DNA from: Saccharomonospora glauca K62
Lineage (GTDB): Bacteria; Actinomycetota; Actinomycetes; Mycobacteriales; Pseudonocardiaceae
Assembly (NCBI RefSeq): GCF_000243395.2
Contig: NZ_CM001484.1
Coordinates: 912,089-976,088, forward strand
Length of the DNA stretch: 64,000 nucleotides
Reading direction: 5' to 3'
The position numbers were made by a program, and so were the translations under genes. The stretch's first letter is position 1, and each line of letters begins with the position of its first letter. Shown here piece by piece: positions 8,818-17,903 of this stretch. Below the pieces are notes generated by a model. That model worked only from the letters and a program-made list of their open reading frames with translations, made no database searches and had not been told where the DNA came from.

Positions 8818-10091
8818 CAGTTCTCCAGGGAGTCCGTGAGGATGCCTTCGAGGTCGGTCTCGCTCACCGCGCGGGGTGCCACGGTGAGCAGGCGTTGCTG
8901 TTTCATCGCTCCCTCCACGAGCGCGGGGATGTCCGAACTCGTGTACCCCACGCCGCCGAGGCCGTTGGGAATGCCGATGTCACGCATGAGCGAGATCAGG
9001 GCCCTGGGCAGTCGTTCCCGAGGATCGGGGTGTTCGGGCCCCGAGGGGTCGAGGATGCGCGCGGCGTGCAGGTGCCGCTCCGGGTCGGTGGGGAAGGTGA
9101 ATCGGAAGGCGGCCGGGGCGGTGAGGGACACCGACTCGCCGTGAGGCACCAGGGGCTCGTCCTGCGGGTAGTCGGCGGGCCGGTACTCGCGGACGCGGCC
9201 CGCGATCGGGTACGCGCAGGCATGGGGGATGTGCACGCCCGCGTTGCCGAATCCCATGCCCGCGAACGTGGCGGCCAGCATCATGTCCGTGCGCGCGTCG
9301 AGGTCGCCGCCGTTCAACACCGCCCTGCGGAACGACCGCGCCAGCAGGTGCAGGGCCTTCTCGGTCCAGGTGTCGGAGATCGGGTTCGCGCCGTTGTAGG
9401 CCACACGGGTCTGTGGCGTGTGCCGGGGGAAGGAGTGGAACGGTCGCGCGGTGTAGGACTCCAGGGCGTGACATAGCACGTCCATGCCGCTGGCGGCGGT
9501 GACCCTCGGTGGCATGGACAGGGTCAGCAGCGGGTCGACGACGGCCAGGCTCGGCCGCAGGGACGGGTGACTGATGCCGGACTTCACCTTGAGGTCGAGG
9601 AAGTCCATGATGCACACCGGCGTGGTCTCCGAGCCGGTGCCGGCCGTCGTGGGCACGGCGACGAGCGGTTTGAGCGGGCCGGGCGGGGCCTTGGCGGCGC
9701 CGATCGGTTTGTTCACGTAGTCGAACAGGTCGGCGGGGTGGGTCGTGAGCAGGTTGACGGCCTTGGCGGTGTCGATGGCCGAGCCACCCCCGACGCCGAC
9801 GAAGCCGTCCCACGTCGACTGCCGGGCGAACTCGACGGCCTCCAGCACGCTCGCGTCGGTGGGCTCGACATGGACGCCGTCGTAGACCTCGACGGTGAGG
9901 CCACCCGAGCGGGCCGCCTCGGCGACGCGCTGGGGAACTCCGGTGGCCGCGACACCGGGGTCGGTGAGGATCAGGACCCGTTCGGCGCCTTGGCGCGCCA
10001 GGTCGTGGCCGATCTCGTCGACGGCGCCCGCGCCGAACTTCAGTGGGGTGGCGCCCCACGTGAACACGGTCTCGTGCAGGTAGTTGGCCAT
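8814..10091 (-). CDS. Hydroxyacid-oxoacid transhydrogenase (iron-containing alcohol dehydrogenase family)
   Basis: 425-residue Fe-dependent alcohol dehydrogenase that follows human ADHFE1 along its length rather than simple alcohol dehydrogenases. Shared stretches include VGGGSAIDTAK, VPTTAGTGSET, SGMDVLCHALESYT, NPISDTW and FAGMGFGNAGVHI. ADHFE1 enzymes convert 4-hydroxybutyrate plus 2-oxoglutarate to succinic semialdehyde plus D-2-hydroxyglutarate using a tightly bound nicotinamide cofactor. The metal-binding His residues lie in the LCHALESY and GVHIPHACAYP segments. The ATG at 10091 has a GGAGGG site about 3-8 bases upstream; an upstream in-frame start at 10151 lacks family similarity. It overlaps the downstream FAD/Fe-S dehydrogenase gene, which could reoxidise the D-2-hydroxyglutarate it makes. 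Confidence 0.88.
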   Translation of the reverse strand: MANYLHETVFTWGATPLKFGAGAVDEIGHDLARQGAERVLILTDPGVAATGVPQRVAEAARSGGLTVEVYDGVHVEPTDASVLEAVEFARQSTWDGFVGVGGGSAIDTAKAVNLLTTHPADLFDYVNKPIGAAKAPPGPLKPLVAVPTTAGTGSETTPVCIMDFLDLKVKSGISHPSLRPSLAVVDPLLTLSMPPRVTAASGMDVLCHALESYTARPFHSFPRHTPQTRVAYNGANPISDTWTEKALHLLARSFRRAVLNGGDLDARTDMMLAATFAGMGFGNAGVHIPHACAYPIAGRVREYRPADYPQDEPLVPHGESVSLTAPAAFRFTFPTDPERHLHAARILDPSGPEHPDPRERLPRALISLMRDIGIPNGLGGVGYTSSDIPALVEGAMKQQRLLTVAPRAVSETDLEGILTDSLENW

Positions 10092-10187
10092 GGTCCCTCC
10101 CCGGTGAGCGACTGGGCCTCCGAGAGTGGCATGTGGCATGCTACTCGTCAAGAGTCCTGGTCAGCGAGGTGCCGAAGGGGTGTTCGC

Positions 10188-10949
10188 TCAGTCGACCAAC
10201 CGTGTCCAGTCGTACGACACCTGGACGGACTCGCCGGTGGCGGCCGACTCCTGCGCGATGATGAGCCGGGCCGTGGTGAGCAGGTGCCGCCGCATGGCCT
10301 CGGCCGCCTCGGCGGGCTTGCCCTCCTCGACGCCCGCCGCAATCTCCTCGTGCTCGGCCAGGATGTCGCCCAGCCCTCGACTGCGGTCCACAGTGGAAGT
10401 CCCGCGCAGGAACATCATGTCGCGCAACGATTCGACGTAGCGGGCGAGCCGCAGGTTGCCCGACGCGACGTTGAGGGCCTCGTGGAACTTGCGGTCGGCG
10501 ACCATGAACGTGGGCTCGTCCCCCTCGTCGGCCGCCCGGCGCATGGTGTCGAGATGGGTGGTGAGCCGGGCCATCAGCTCGGGCGTGCGCCGGCTCGTGG
10601 CGCGGAACGTGGCCGGCACCTCCAGCATGAGCCGGATCGCGAAGACCTCCTCCAGGTCGTGCAGCGAGGTCTGCAACACGCGGATACCGCGGTTGCGTTC
10701 GAACCGCACCATGCCGCGCTCGGCGAGTTGGATCAACGCTTCCCGCACCGGGGTGCGCGACACCCCGAGCCGGGCGGCCAGATCGTGCACCGAGTACAGC
10801 GCTCCCGGAACGAGTTCCCCACTGACGATCGCTCCCCGAAGCTCGTCGAGGATGGTCTTGGCGAGGTTCCGGTCGGTGTCGATCTGCCGCATTCGCCCAT
10901 ACTCCCATGCCCGAGCGGGTTCGCGGGCCGAATCGAGCCGGGACGTCAC
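10188..10949 (-). CDS. GntR-family regulator, FadR/FCD subfamily
   Basis: 253-residue transcription regulator. The winged helix-turn-helix occupies about residues 25-95 (LYSVHDLAARLGVSRTPVREAL, in which SRTPVREAL is the GntR signature), and an all-helical FCD ligand domain fills the rest, with D/H residues (VADRKFHEAL, EHEEI, RRHLLTTA) in the positions that bind metal in this family. FCD regulators usually sense carboxylic acids. The GTG at 10949 overlaps the mtnA stop as GTGA, which favours translation coupled to mtnA; an internal ATG at 10892 would shorten it by 19 residues. It lies 96 bases upstream of the transhydrogenase gene and is the likely regulator of the pair below it. Confidence 0.86.
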   Translation of the reverse strand: MTSRLDSAREPARAWEYGRMRQIDTDRNLAKTILDELRGAIVSGELVPGALYSVHDLAARLGVSRTPVREALIQLAERGMVRFERNRGIRVLQTSLHDLEEVFAIRLMLEVPATFRATSRRTPELMARLTTHLDTMRRAADEGDEPTFMVADRKFHEALNVASGNLRLARYVESLRDMMFLRGTSTVDRSRGLGDILAEHEEIAAGVEEGKPAEAAEAMRRHLLTTARLIIAQESAATGESVQVSYDWTRLVD

Positions 10950-11974
10950 CGGCCCAGGGCCGGCTTCCGGGGACGCCCCTCGGCGAGGACTCCGTGTTCG
11001 GTGACCACGGCCGTCAGCAGCTCCACCGGCGTGACGTCGAAGGCGGGGTTGAACACGGGTGTGCCCTCGGGCGCCACCGCGACCCCCGCGACGTGAGTGA
11101 TCTCCTCACCCGCGCGCTCCTCCACGACGATCCCGGAGCCGTCGGGCAGCTTTCGGTCCACAGTAGATTCGGTGGCGACGACGACGAACGGCAGGTCGTG
11201 CCGAGCGGCGGCCACCGCGAGCCCGTAGGTGCCGATCTTGTTGGCCGTGTCGCCGTTGGCGGCCACGCGGTCCGCCCCCACGACCACGCAGTCCACCATG
11301 CCCCGTGCCATGGCCGAGGCCGCCGCCGAGTCGGGGAGCACGCGGTAGGGGATGCCCGCATCCGCCAGTTCCCACGCCGTCAGACGCGAACCCTGCAACA
11401 GCGGCCGGGTCTCGTCGGCGAGCACGACGTCGATGCGGCCCTCGGCGTGGAGATGCCTGATGGTGCCGAGTGCGGTGCCCCACGCGACCGTGGCCAACCG
11501 CCCGGTGTTGCAGTGGGTCAGCACGCGCAGCGGACGATCGGGACACCGGCTCAGCAGCAGGTCGGCCGCGTGCCGCGAGGCCGCGCGGTTGACGCGTTCG
11601 TCCTCGTCGAGCATCGCCAGCGCCTCGGCCAGGACGGCGTCGGGGCCGTGCTCGACGAAGGCGAGCGCGCGTTCCACGCCGTGGCGCAGGTTCACCGCCG
11701 TGGGCCGGGCCCGCGCCAGACGATCGGCTTCGGCGCGTACGGTCGCGAGGGCCTCGGGCGAGGCCGTGCCGTGCTTCCGGGCCGCCAGCGCCACGCCGAG
11801 AGCTCCCGCCGCCCCGAGGGCCGGCGCGCCCCGCACCGCGAGCCGTCGGATCGCGTCGATCAGCTCGTCGACCGTGTCCAACCGGAGCGTGCGGAACGCT
11901 CCGGGCAGCGCGGTCTGGTCGATGATCACCACGGCGTCGGTGTCCCAGTCGATCGTCCTCGTCACGCGCGACAT
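10946..11974 (-). CDS. mtnA: Methylthioribose-1-phosphate isomerase
   Basis: 342-residue MtnA, an aldose-ketose isomerase of the eIF2B-alpha-like family that converts 5-methylthioribose-1-phosphate (or 5-deoxyribose-1-phosphate) to the ribulose form. The RGAPALG motif, catalytic Cys155 (THCNTGRLA) and Asp235 (GADRVAANGDTANKIGTY) are all present. The rest of the methionine salvage pathway is not in this window, so the isomerase may serve salvage with genes elsewhere, or dihydroxyacetone-phosphate-type shunts in which an alcohol dehydrogenase acts later. It is divergent from the MFS gene and is followed by the overlapping GntR gene. Confidence 0.92.
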   Translation of the reverse strand: MSRVTRTIDWDTDAVVIIDQTALPGAFRTLRLDTVDELIDAIRRLAVRGAPALGAAGALGVALAARKHGTASPEALATVRAEADRLARARPTAVNLRHGVERALAFVEHGPDAVLAEALAMLDEDERVNRAASRHAADLLLSRCPDRPLRVLTHCNTGRLATVAWGTALGTIRHLHAEGRIDVVLADETRPLLQGSRLTAWELADAGIPYRVLPDSAAASAMARGMVDCVVVGADRVAANGDTANKIGTYGLAVAAARHDLPFVVVATESTVDRKLPDGSGIVVEERAGEEITHVAGVAVAPEGTPVFNPAFDVTPVELLTAVVTEHGVLAEGRPRKPALGR

Positions 11975-11986
11975 TCTGCGTCACTT

Positions 11987-12001
11987 TCGACTGGAAGTCG
12001 A
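11987..12001. promoter_or_regulatory. Perfect inverted repeat in the mtnA/MFS divergent promoter
   Basis: TCGACT-GGA-AGTCGA is a perfect 6-3-6 inverted repeat lying between the divergent mtnA (start 11974) and MFS (start 12029) genes. Its place and symmetry suit a dimeric repressor, possibly the GntR protein encoded just downstream of mtnA. No binding evidence is available. Confidence 0.4.
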
Positions 12002-12028
12002 CCTAACTGGAGGTTGCAGGCTGCGACC

Positions 12029-13405
12029 ATGACACATACCGAACAGCGGCGCCGTGGGGTGCTCTGGACACCGGAGCACCGGCTGACCACGGCGGGGTTG
12101 TTGTTGGTCGTCACCCTGCTCGCGTTCGAGAGCATGGGCGTGGCCACAGCGACCCCCACCATGATCTCCGACCTGCACGGCGAAGCCCTGTACTCCTGGC
12201 CGTTCATCTCCTTCCTCGTCGCGAGCGTCGCCTCCACGGTGCTGGCCGGAAGGTTGTGCGACCGTCGCGGTCCCAAGCTCGTGCTGCTCGTCGCCCCGTG
12301 GATCTTCCTCGCCGGGCTGGTGGTGGCGGGAACCGCCTCGGTCATCGGAGCGCTGCTTTTGGGCAGGGCACTGCAGGGGTTCGGTTCCGGAGCGCTCATG
12401 GTGGCGACGTCGTTGCTCATCGCGCTCACCTACGACGACCGGGAACGTCCGGTGATCTACGCCGCCAACTCCGCGGCGTGGGTGCTGCCCGCCATCGTGG
12501 GGCCGTCGATCGCCGGGCTGGTGACCGAGACCGTGGGATGGCGTTGGGTGTTCCTCGGACTGATCCCGCCGATGCTGTTGGGGATCGGCCTGCTCGTCCC
12601 CGTGGTCCGCAAGTTGCCCGCGCACGTTCCCGACCCGTCGGCGCGTAGGGCGGGAGTCCCGTCGGCGGTGGCCGTCGCGCTCGCCGTGGCGGCGCTGACC
12701 TGGGCCGCCCAGCACCCGACTCCGGTCGCTGTCGGCTACGGTGCGGTCGCCCTGGTCGTGCTCGCGGTGTCGCTGCGCAAACTGCTGCCCCACGGCACCC
12801 TTCGCGCGAAGCCCGGTCTGCCGACCGTGGTGGCCACCCGTGCCCTGCTCGGTGCGGCGTTCGCCGGGATGGAGGCGTACCTGCCCCTGACCATGTCGCG
12901 GGTCCACGGTTACAACGCCGCGCTCGCCGGACTCCCCCTGACGGTGGGCGCGCTGAGTTGGTCGGCGGCCTCGGCCGTGCAGGGCAGGCATCCCGAGTGG
13001 GGCAAGGCGGCCCTGCTGCGAGCCGGCTTCGGCTTCCTGGGGGTCGGGCTCGCGCTGTTCGCGTTCGTGGCGTGGGGCGGGGCTCCGGCGTGGGTCGCGT
13101 TCGTGGCGTCGCTGTTCTGCGGTGCGGGGATGGGGATCGGCTATCCCTCGATCTCGGTGCTGTTGCTGCGGCTGTCCCCGGTGGCGGAACGGGGCTTCAA
13201 CACGTCCGCCATGCAGCTCGGTGACTGGATCAGCACGGCGCTCGCCATCGGTGTGGGCGGGGTGCTGCTCGGAGTCCTGGGCAGCGCCGAGGATCCGTCG
13301 GCGGGCGTCACCGTGCTCGCCGTGACACTCGCCGGAGTCGCGGCGTTGGGGGCCGTGATCACCGCACGGGGACTGAAGAAGGAGGCCTCCGAACCGAACC
13401 CGTGA
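12029..13405 (+). CDS. MFS multidrug-type transporter
   Basis: 458-residue major facilitator with about 12-14 hydrophobic segments. The loop after helix 2 carries the MFS motif A form [10 protein letters not shown] (about residues 73-82). [14 protein letters not shown] marks helix 4, and TWAAQ and [20 protein letters not shown] lie in the second half. It resembles drug/proton antiporters of the DHA type; the substrate cannot be told from sequence. A much longer open frame upstream is non-coding, since homology starts at [10 protein letters not shown]. It is divergent from mtnA with an inverted repeat between them. Confidence 0.85.
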   Translation: MTHTEQRRRGVLWTPEHRLTTAGLLLVVTLLAFESMGVATATPTMISDLHGEALYSWPFISFLVASVASTVLAGRLCDRRGPKLVLLVAPWIFLAGLVVAGTASVIGALLLGRALQGFGSGALMVATSLLIALTYDDRERPVIYAANSAAWVLPAIVGPSIAGLVTETVGWRWVFLGLIPPMLLGIGLLVPVVRKLPAHVPDPSARRAGVPSAVAVALAVAALTWAAQHPTPVAVGYGAVALVVLAVSLRKLLPHGTLRAKPGLPTVVATRALLGAAFAGMEAYLPLTMSRVHGYNAALAGLPLTVGALSWSAASAVQGRHPEWGKAALLRAGFGFLGVGLALFAFVAWGGAPAWVAFVASLFCGAGMGIGYPSISVLLLRLSPVAERGFNTSAMQLGDWISTALAIGVGGVLLGVLGSAEDPSAGVTVLAVTLAGVAALGAVITARGLKKEASEPNP

Positions 13406-13461
13406 GCGGTGCGGTCGGTGCGGTCATCGTGACTTTCCGGACGCGACTACCCTGGAAAGCG

Positions 13462-14667
13462 ATGACTTACCTCGATCACGCGGCCACCACCCCGATGGTG
13501 CCGGAGGCCCTCGCAGCCATGACCGACGCGTTGTCCACGCTGGGCAACGCCTCGTCGCTGCATTCGTCGGGTCGCAGGGCCCGCCGGGTGGTCGAGGAGG
13601 CCAGGGAGGCCATCGCCGAGGCCATGAGTGCGCGCCCGTCGGAAGTGATTTTCACGGCGGGCGGTACCGAGAGCGACAACCTCGCCGTCAAGGGCATCTT
13701 CTGGGCCCGAAGGCGGGCCGATCCGCGTCGCCGCCGGGTGCTCGCGAGTTCCGTCGAGCACCACGCCGTGCTCGACGCCGTGCAGTGGCTCGCCGACCAC
13801 GAGGGCGCCGATGTCACGTGGCTGGAGGTCGACCAACATGGTCGGCTGCGGCCCGAGGTGCTGCGCGCGGCCGTCGAGGAGAACCCCGACGACGTGGCGC
13901 TGGCCACGGTGATGTGGGCGAACAACGAGGTCGGCACCGTGAACCCCGTGCCGGACCTGGTGGAGGTGTGCGCCGAGTACGGGATTCCGCTGCACACCGA
14001 CGCGGTGCAGGCGGTGGGGTCCGTGGAGGTGGACTTCGCCGCCAGCGGCGCCGCGGCCCTCACCCTCACCGGTCACAAACTCGGCGGCCCGTACGGCGTC
14101 GGGGCACTGTTGCTACGCCGGGACGTGGCGTGCACCCCGTTGTTGCACGGCGGCGGTCAGGAACGCGAGGTGCGGTCGGGAACCCTGGACGTTCCGGGCA
14201 TCCACGCGCTGGCCACCGCCGTGAGCCTCGCCGTGGAACGCAGGTCCGAGCACGCCGCGCAGTTGGCGAAGCTCCGTGACGCCCTCGTCGCCGCCGTGCG
14301 CGCCGAGGTCCCCGACGTGGTGTTGAACGGCCCTCCGCAGGACGCTTCCGACCGGTTGCCGGGCATCGTGCACCTGACGTTCCCCGGCTGCGCCGGGGAC
14401 AGCCTGCTGATGCTGCTCGACGCGAAGGGCATCGAGTGCTCCACCGGCTCGGCCTGCACGGCGGGGGTGGCCGAACCGAGTCACGTGCTGCTGGCGATGG
14501 GGGCCGACGCCGCGTCCGCCCGCAGTTCGCTGCGGTTCTCGCTCGGACACTCCTCGACCCAGGCCGATGTCGACGCGCTCGCGGCCGAGATCGGCGGTGT
14601 GGTGGCCAGGGCACGGCAGGCGGGACTGTCCGGCATGCGCAAGACGCGAAGCGATCAGGAGGTGTAG
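13462..14667 (+). CDS. iscS: Cysteine desulfurase (NifS/IscS family)
   Basis: 401-residue pyridoxal-phosphate enzyme that takes sulfur from cysteine as an enzyme-bound persulfide. PLP-binding Lys206 lies in [11 protein letters not shown], and the persulfide cysteine is Cys332 in STGSACTAG. It lies 3 bases upstream of mnmA, so its main sulfur acceptor is probably the tRNA thiolation pathway, as with the paired iscS-trmU genes of mycobacteria (Rv3025c-Rv3024c). A -10-like TACCCT at 13448-13453, 8 bases before the ATG, suggests a nearly leaderless mRNA; the upstream in-frame GTG at 13402 is unlikely. Confidence 0.94.
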   Translation: MTYLDHAATTPMVPEALAAMTDALSTLGNASSLHSSGRRARRVVEEAREAIAEAMSARPSEVIFTAGGTESDNLAVKGIFWARRRADPRRRRVLASSVEHHAVLDAVQWLADHEGADVTWLEVDQHGRLRPEVLRAAVEENPDDVALATVMWANNEVGTVNPVPDLVEVCAEYGIPLHTDAVQAVGSVEVDFAASGAAALTLTGHKLGGPYGVGALLLRRDVACTPLLHGGGQEREVRSGTLDVPGIHALATAVSLAVERRSEHAAQLAKLRDALVAAVRAEVPDVVLNGPPQDASDRLPGIVHLTFPGCAGDSLLMLLDAKGIECSTGSACTAGVAEPSHVLLAMGADAASARSSLRFSLGHSSTQADVDALAAEIGGVVARARQAGLSGMRKTRSDQEV

Positions 14668-14670
14668 GCG

Positions 14671-15762
14671 GTGCGGGTACTGGCCGCGATGAGCGGGGGA
14701 GTGGATTCGGCGGTCGCCGCCGCGAGGGCCGTCGACGCGGGCCACGACGTGGTCGGCGTGCACCTGGCGCTGTCGGCCAAACCCGGCACCCTGCGCACGG
14801 GAGCGCGTGGCTGCTGCACCATCGAGGACGCCCACGACGCCCGGCGTGCCGCCGACATCCTCGGTATTCCGTTCTACGTCTGGGACTTCGCCGAGCGGTT
14901 CACCGAGGAGGTCGTCGAGACCTTCGTCGGTGAGTACGCCGCCGGACGCACGCCCAACCCCTGCGTAACGTGCAACGAGAAGATCAAGTTCGAGGCGCTG
15001 CTGGAGAAGGCGGTGGCGCTGGGGTTCGACGCCGTGTGCACCGGCCACTACGCCCGGCTGTCCGTCGTGGACGGTGTCCCGGAGCTGCGCCGCAGTGCCG
15101 ACGCGGGCAAGGACCAGTCCTACGTCCTCGCGTCACTCACCCCGGACCAACTTCGCCACGCGATGTTCCCGCTCGGTGATTCGGTGAAGTCCGACGTGCG
15201 GGCGGAGGCCGCCGAGCGCGGGTTGCCCGTGGCCACCAAGCCCGACAGCCACGACATCTGCTTCATCCCCGACGGCGATACGAAGGCGTTCCTGGAGAAG
15301 CGGATCGGCCAGCGTCCCGGTGATCTCGTCGACGCCGAGACGGGCGCCGTGCTGGGCCGTCACACCGGGGTGCACGGCTTCACGATCGGGCAGCGCAAGG
15401 GCCTCGGCATCGACGCGCCCGCGCCCGACGGCAAGCCCCGGTACGTCCTGGCGCTGGAACCCGTCTCCGGCACCGTGAAGGTCGGCTCGGCCCGTGGGCT
15501 CGTGGTGAACCGCATCGAGGCCGACCGCCCGATCTGGCCGAGCGACACGCCGTTGGACGGCCCCACCGAGTGCGTGGCCCAGGTCCGGGCCCACGGCAGC
15601 ACCGCGCCCGCGGTGGCCGAGGTGGTGGACGGCCGGGTGATCGTGCAGCTGCGGGAGCCGCTGCGCGGGGTCGCGCCGGGCCAGGTGGTGGTGCTGTACC
15701 GACCGGACGCCGACGCCGGCGATCTGGTGCTGGGCAGCGCGAAGATCGCCGCCACGGCGTAA
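14671..15762 (+). CDS. mnmA: tRNA-specific 2-thiouridylase MnmA
   Basis: 363-residue enzyme that thiolates C2 of wobble uridine 34 in tRNA for Lys, Glu and Gln. The ATP-pyrophosphatase loop [11 protein letters not shown] lies at residues 7-17. The catalytic cysteines are Cys98 ([12 protein letters not shown]) and Cys197 ([11 protein letters not shown]). The GTG start has AGGAGG about 8 bases upstream, located at the very end of iscS. It is shorter than the roughly 365-380 residues of many orthologues but has every expected motif. The sulfur presumably comes from the adjacent desulfurase. Confidence 0.95.
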   Translation: MRVLAAMSGGVDSAVAAARAVDAGHDVVGVHLALSAKPGTLRTGARGCCTIEDAHDARRAADILGIPFYVWDFAERFTEEVVETFVGEYAAGRTPNPCVTCNEKIKFEALLEKAVALGFDAVCTGHYARLSVVDGVPELRRSADAGKDQSYVLASLTPDQLRHAMFPLGDSVKSDVRAEAAERGLPVATKPDSHDICFIPDGDTKAFLEKRIGQRPGDLVDAETGAVLGRHTGVHGFTIGQRKGLGIDAPAPDGKPRYVLALEPVSGTVKVGSARGLVVNRIEADRPIWPSDTPLDGPTECVAQVRAHGSTAPAVAEVVDGRVIVQLREPLRGVAPGQVVVLYRPDADAGDLVLGSAKIAATA

Positions 15763-16649
15763 GCGGTCGCCGATCCGGCGGCGGTCCGACCGACCGGGAC
15801 ACCGACGCCACCGTCCGTTCCGGACCGTCATCCCTCCCGGAACCGCCGGAATAGAAGGACGGCATGGGCGGTTCGGCGCGGTGGTGTCCGTGTGGTCGGG
15901 TGAGGATTCCGCCCCCTGTTTCTCGTCGCTGACTGCGTTTTCTCGTGCTGTCCCGACGGGTCCTCGGCAACTCGTCGTCGGTTTCTCGTGCTCGCCGTTC
16001 CCGCGGGCGTCGAAATTTCCACTCCTGGTGAGTAGGTATCAAGAACTGTACATATCACGATGTGTGAATGTGATCGTGGACTAAGGTCGCGGTCGAGGTG
16101 GACTGTCCGCGATGTGGCGTGGTCCCGAGGAATTTTTTGATCATTTCCAGGGTTGTCTCGAATGGCGAGACAGGGCTAGGCTTGCCGGGTTCGTCGTCGG
16201 AGCGCCGAGACCGCGGGGCGAGCGGCCTCGGCGCCGCATCAACTCTCCGGTGACGTCAGGGTTGCCGCGCGGTGGCGAGACGGCCTTCCGACGCGCGGGC
16301 GGTGTCGACGCTCCGATGTGGTGCGATCGGAAGTGAGGTGTACATCACTGAGGGTCCTTGCTCGGTTGCGTTCGGTATTGACCGGTTTCGGCCATGACGG
16401 CGACTCATCGCGTATCCTGCGACCTTGATCACCAGGGAAAATAGGCCAATTGTTACAGTATTTCGACGAAGTGTCGAAGCTCTTGACTTTGGACAGAGGT
16501 GACTCTCTGTAGTCAAATTAGCGGGAGTTCCTGAACTTTCGGGTGATTCATCACCTATGTAGACGTATCTCCTCGTGGCTGAGTATGGGACACTGTGGAT
16601 GTTTGTCCACGTTAATGACTCAGAAATCCGTAGGGGTTAGACGGGGATC
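15763..16649. other. Long non-coding region
   Basis: 887 bases without a supported gene. Open frames of 67-94 codons occur on both strands, but none has a good start, ribosome site or protein-like composition. The half next to mnmA is GC-rich; from about 16340 the sequence becomes clearly more AT-rich and carries several palindromes, described separately. It most likely serves as the upstream control region of the acyl-CoA dehydrogenase at 16650. A small RNA cannot be excluded. Confidence 0.5.
16462..16610 (+). promoter_or_regulatory. Cluster of four inverted repeats upstream of the atypical acyl-CoA dehydrogenase
   Basis: Four inverted repeats lie within 150 bases: TTCGAC-N5-GTCGAA (16462-16478), AGTTC-CT-GAACT (16526-16537), GGTGAT-TC-ATCACC (16542-16555) and GTGGA-N6-TCCAC (16595-16610). 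The last ends 39 bases before the ATG at 16650. The sequences differ from one another, so more than one regulator could bind. The region is AT-rich for this genome, as promoters often are. Confidence 0.45.
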
Positions 16650-17903
16650 ATGGACACTGAGACGGACTTCGAAGCCCATATAGACGGTTATTTCACGACC
16701 AGGCGGCACGACCGTCTTCGTGAGGAAGTCCGAAGTTTCGCGGAAACCGAAGTGGCTCCCCGAGTGGCCGAGATGGAGGCCTCGCGCTCAATCCAGTACG
16801 AACTGTCGCGTCTGATCGCCAGGCAGAAGTGGATTGGCGTGACGATCGGACCCGAGTACGGTGGCCTGGGGTTGGGTCACCTCGCGAAGACCATCATCAT
16901 CGAGGAGCTGGCCAGGGTCAGTGGCGCCATGGGAGCCATGGTCCAGGCCTCTCAGCTGGGTGTGGCGAAGATTCTGCACTACGGCAACGAAGAGCAGAAG
17001 CGGCGCTGGCTTCCCGCGGTGGCCGAGGGGGACTGTCTCCCGACGATCGCGACGACCGAGGTCGAGTCCGGCGGTCATGTGCTCGGGATGTCCACAACGG
17101 CCGAGCGGGTCGGCGACGATTACATCGTCAACGGTCGCAAGGTGTTCGTCGGAAACAGTCATATCGGAGATTTGCACGGGGTCATCGTGCGTACCGGGAG
17201 TGGCTCGAAAGGCCTGTCCGGTTTCCTGATCGAGGCCGATCGTCCCGGAGTTTCCCTCGGTGAGTACACGCCCACGATGGGATTGCACGGGTTCAGCTTC
17301 GGCGAGATTATTTTCGACAATTGTCGAGTACCCGCGGAAAATCTGCTCGGCTCCGAAGGGGACGGATTGGCGATCGCCTATTCGTCGAGCGTTCTGTACG
17401 GTAGGACGAATCTGGCCGCCGTCGCTCTGGGAATTCACCGCGCGATTGTCGAGGAAACGGTCGAGTACGCCGCCAACCGCTACCGCTACGGAAAACCGCT
17501 TTCCGAGCTTCCCACGGTGAAGCAGAAACTCGGACAAATGCAGTCCCAGTTGATGACGGCGCGGCTGGCCGTGTACCACGCGTCGCATCTGTTGGACCTG
17601 GGTATGTCCTGCGACGCGGAGCTCATCAACGCCAAGCTCGTGAACGTGGAACTCGCGCTGGACTCCGCACGGACCGCGATGGAGGTGCACGCCGCGTGCG
17701 GGCTGTCCACCGACAGGCCGCTGGAACGCTACGTCCGCGACGCCTACCACATCTTCGCGCCCGCGGGCACGTCGGACATCCAGCGGCTCCGGCTGGCGGA
17801 GACGGCGCTGGGCGCGGGGAAGGGACAATGGTCGCAGCGGCTGGCCCCCCAGTTGAGGGCGGCCAGCGTTTCGCTGCGGGAGAGCGTCAGCTGCGTCGGT
17901 TGA
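16650..17903 (+). CDS. Acyl-CoA dehydrogenase-like flavoprotein lacking the catalytic glutamate
   Basis: 417-residue protein with the full acyl-CoA dehydrogenase fold, including VTIGPEYGGLGLG, the KILHYGNEEQKRRWLP helix and AANRYRYGKPLSELPTVKQKLG. The usual base in YEGT is replaced: the loop reads FAPAGTSDIQR, with Ala372 where Glu is expected. Isovaleryl-CoA dehydrogenases also have AGT there but carry the base on helix G; here that position is Gly251 (LYGRTNLAAVALG). The FAD-binding strand is also unusual (TTEVESGGHVLG). It may use another residue, act on an unusual carrier-bound substrate, or not dehydrogenate at all. Its 3' end overlaps the convergent GAF gene by 17 bases. Confidence 0.85.
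   Translation: MDTETDFEAHIDGYFTTRRHDRLREEVRSFAETEVAPRVAEMEASRSIQYELSRLIARQKWIGVTIGPEYGGLGLGHLAKTIIIEELARVSGAMGAMVQASQLGVAKILHYGNEEQKRRWLPAVAEGDCLPTIATTEVESGGHVLGMSTTAERVGDDYIVNGRKVFVGNSHIGDLHGVIVRTGSGSKGLSGFLIEADRPGVSLGEYTPTMGLHGFSFGEIIFDNCRVPAENLLGSEGDGLAIAYSSSVLYGRTNLAAVALGIHRAIVEETVEYAANRYRYGKPLSELPTVKQKLGQMQSQLMTARLAVYHASHLLDLGMSCDAELINAKLVNVELALDSARTAMEVHAACGLSTDRPLERYVRDAYHIFAPAGTSDIQRLRLAETALGAGKGQWSQRLAPQLRAASVSLRESVSCVG

Noticed and set aside
15828-16084. Small frames of 67-94 codons in the region after mnmA
   Set aside because: No ribosome site or leaderless promoter, overlapping on both strands, and composition unlike coding DNA of the window.
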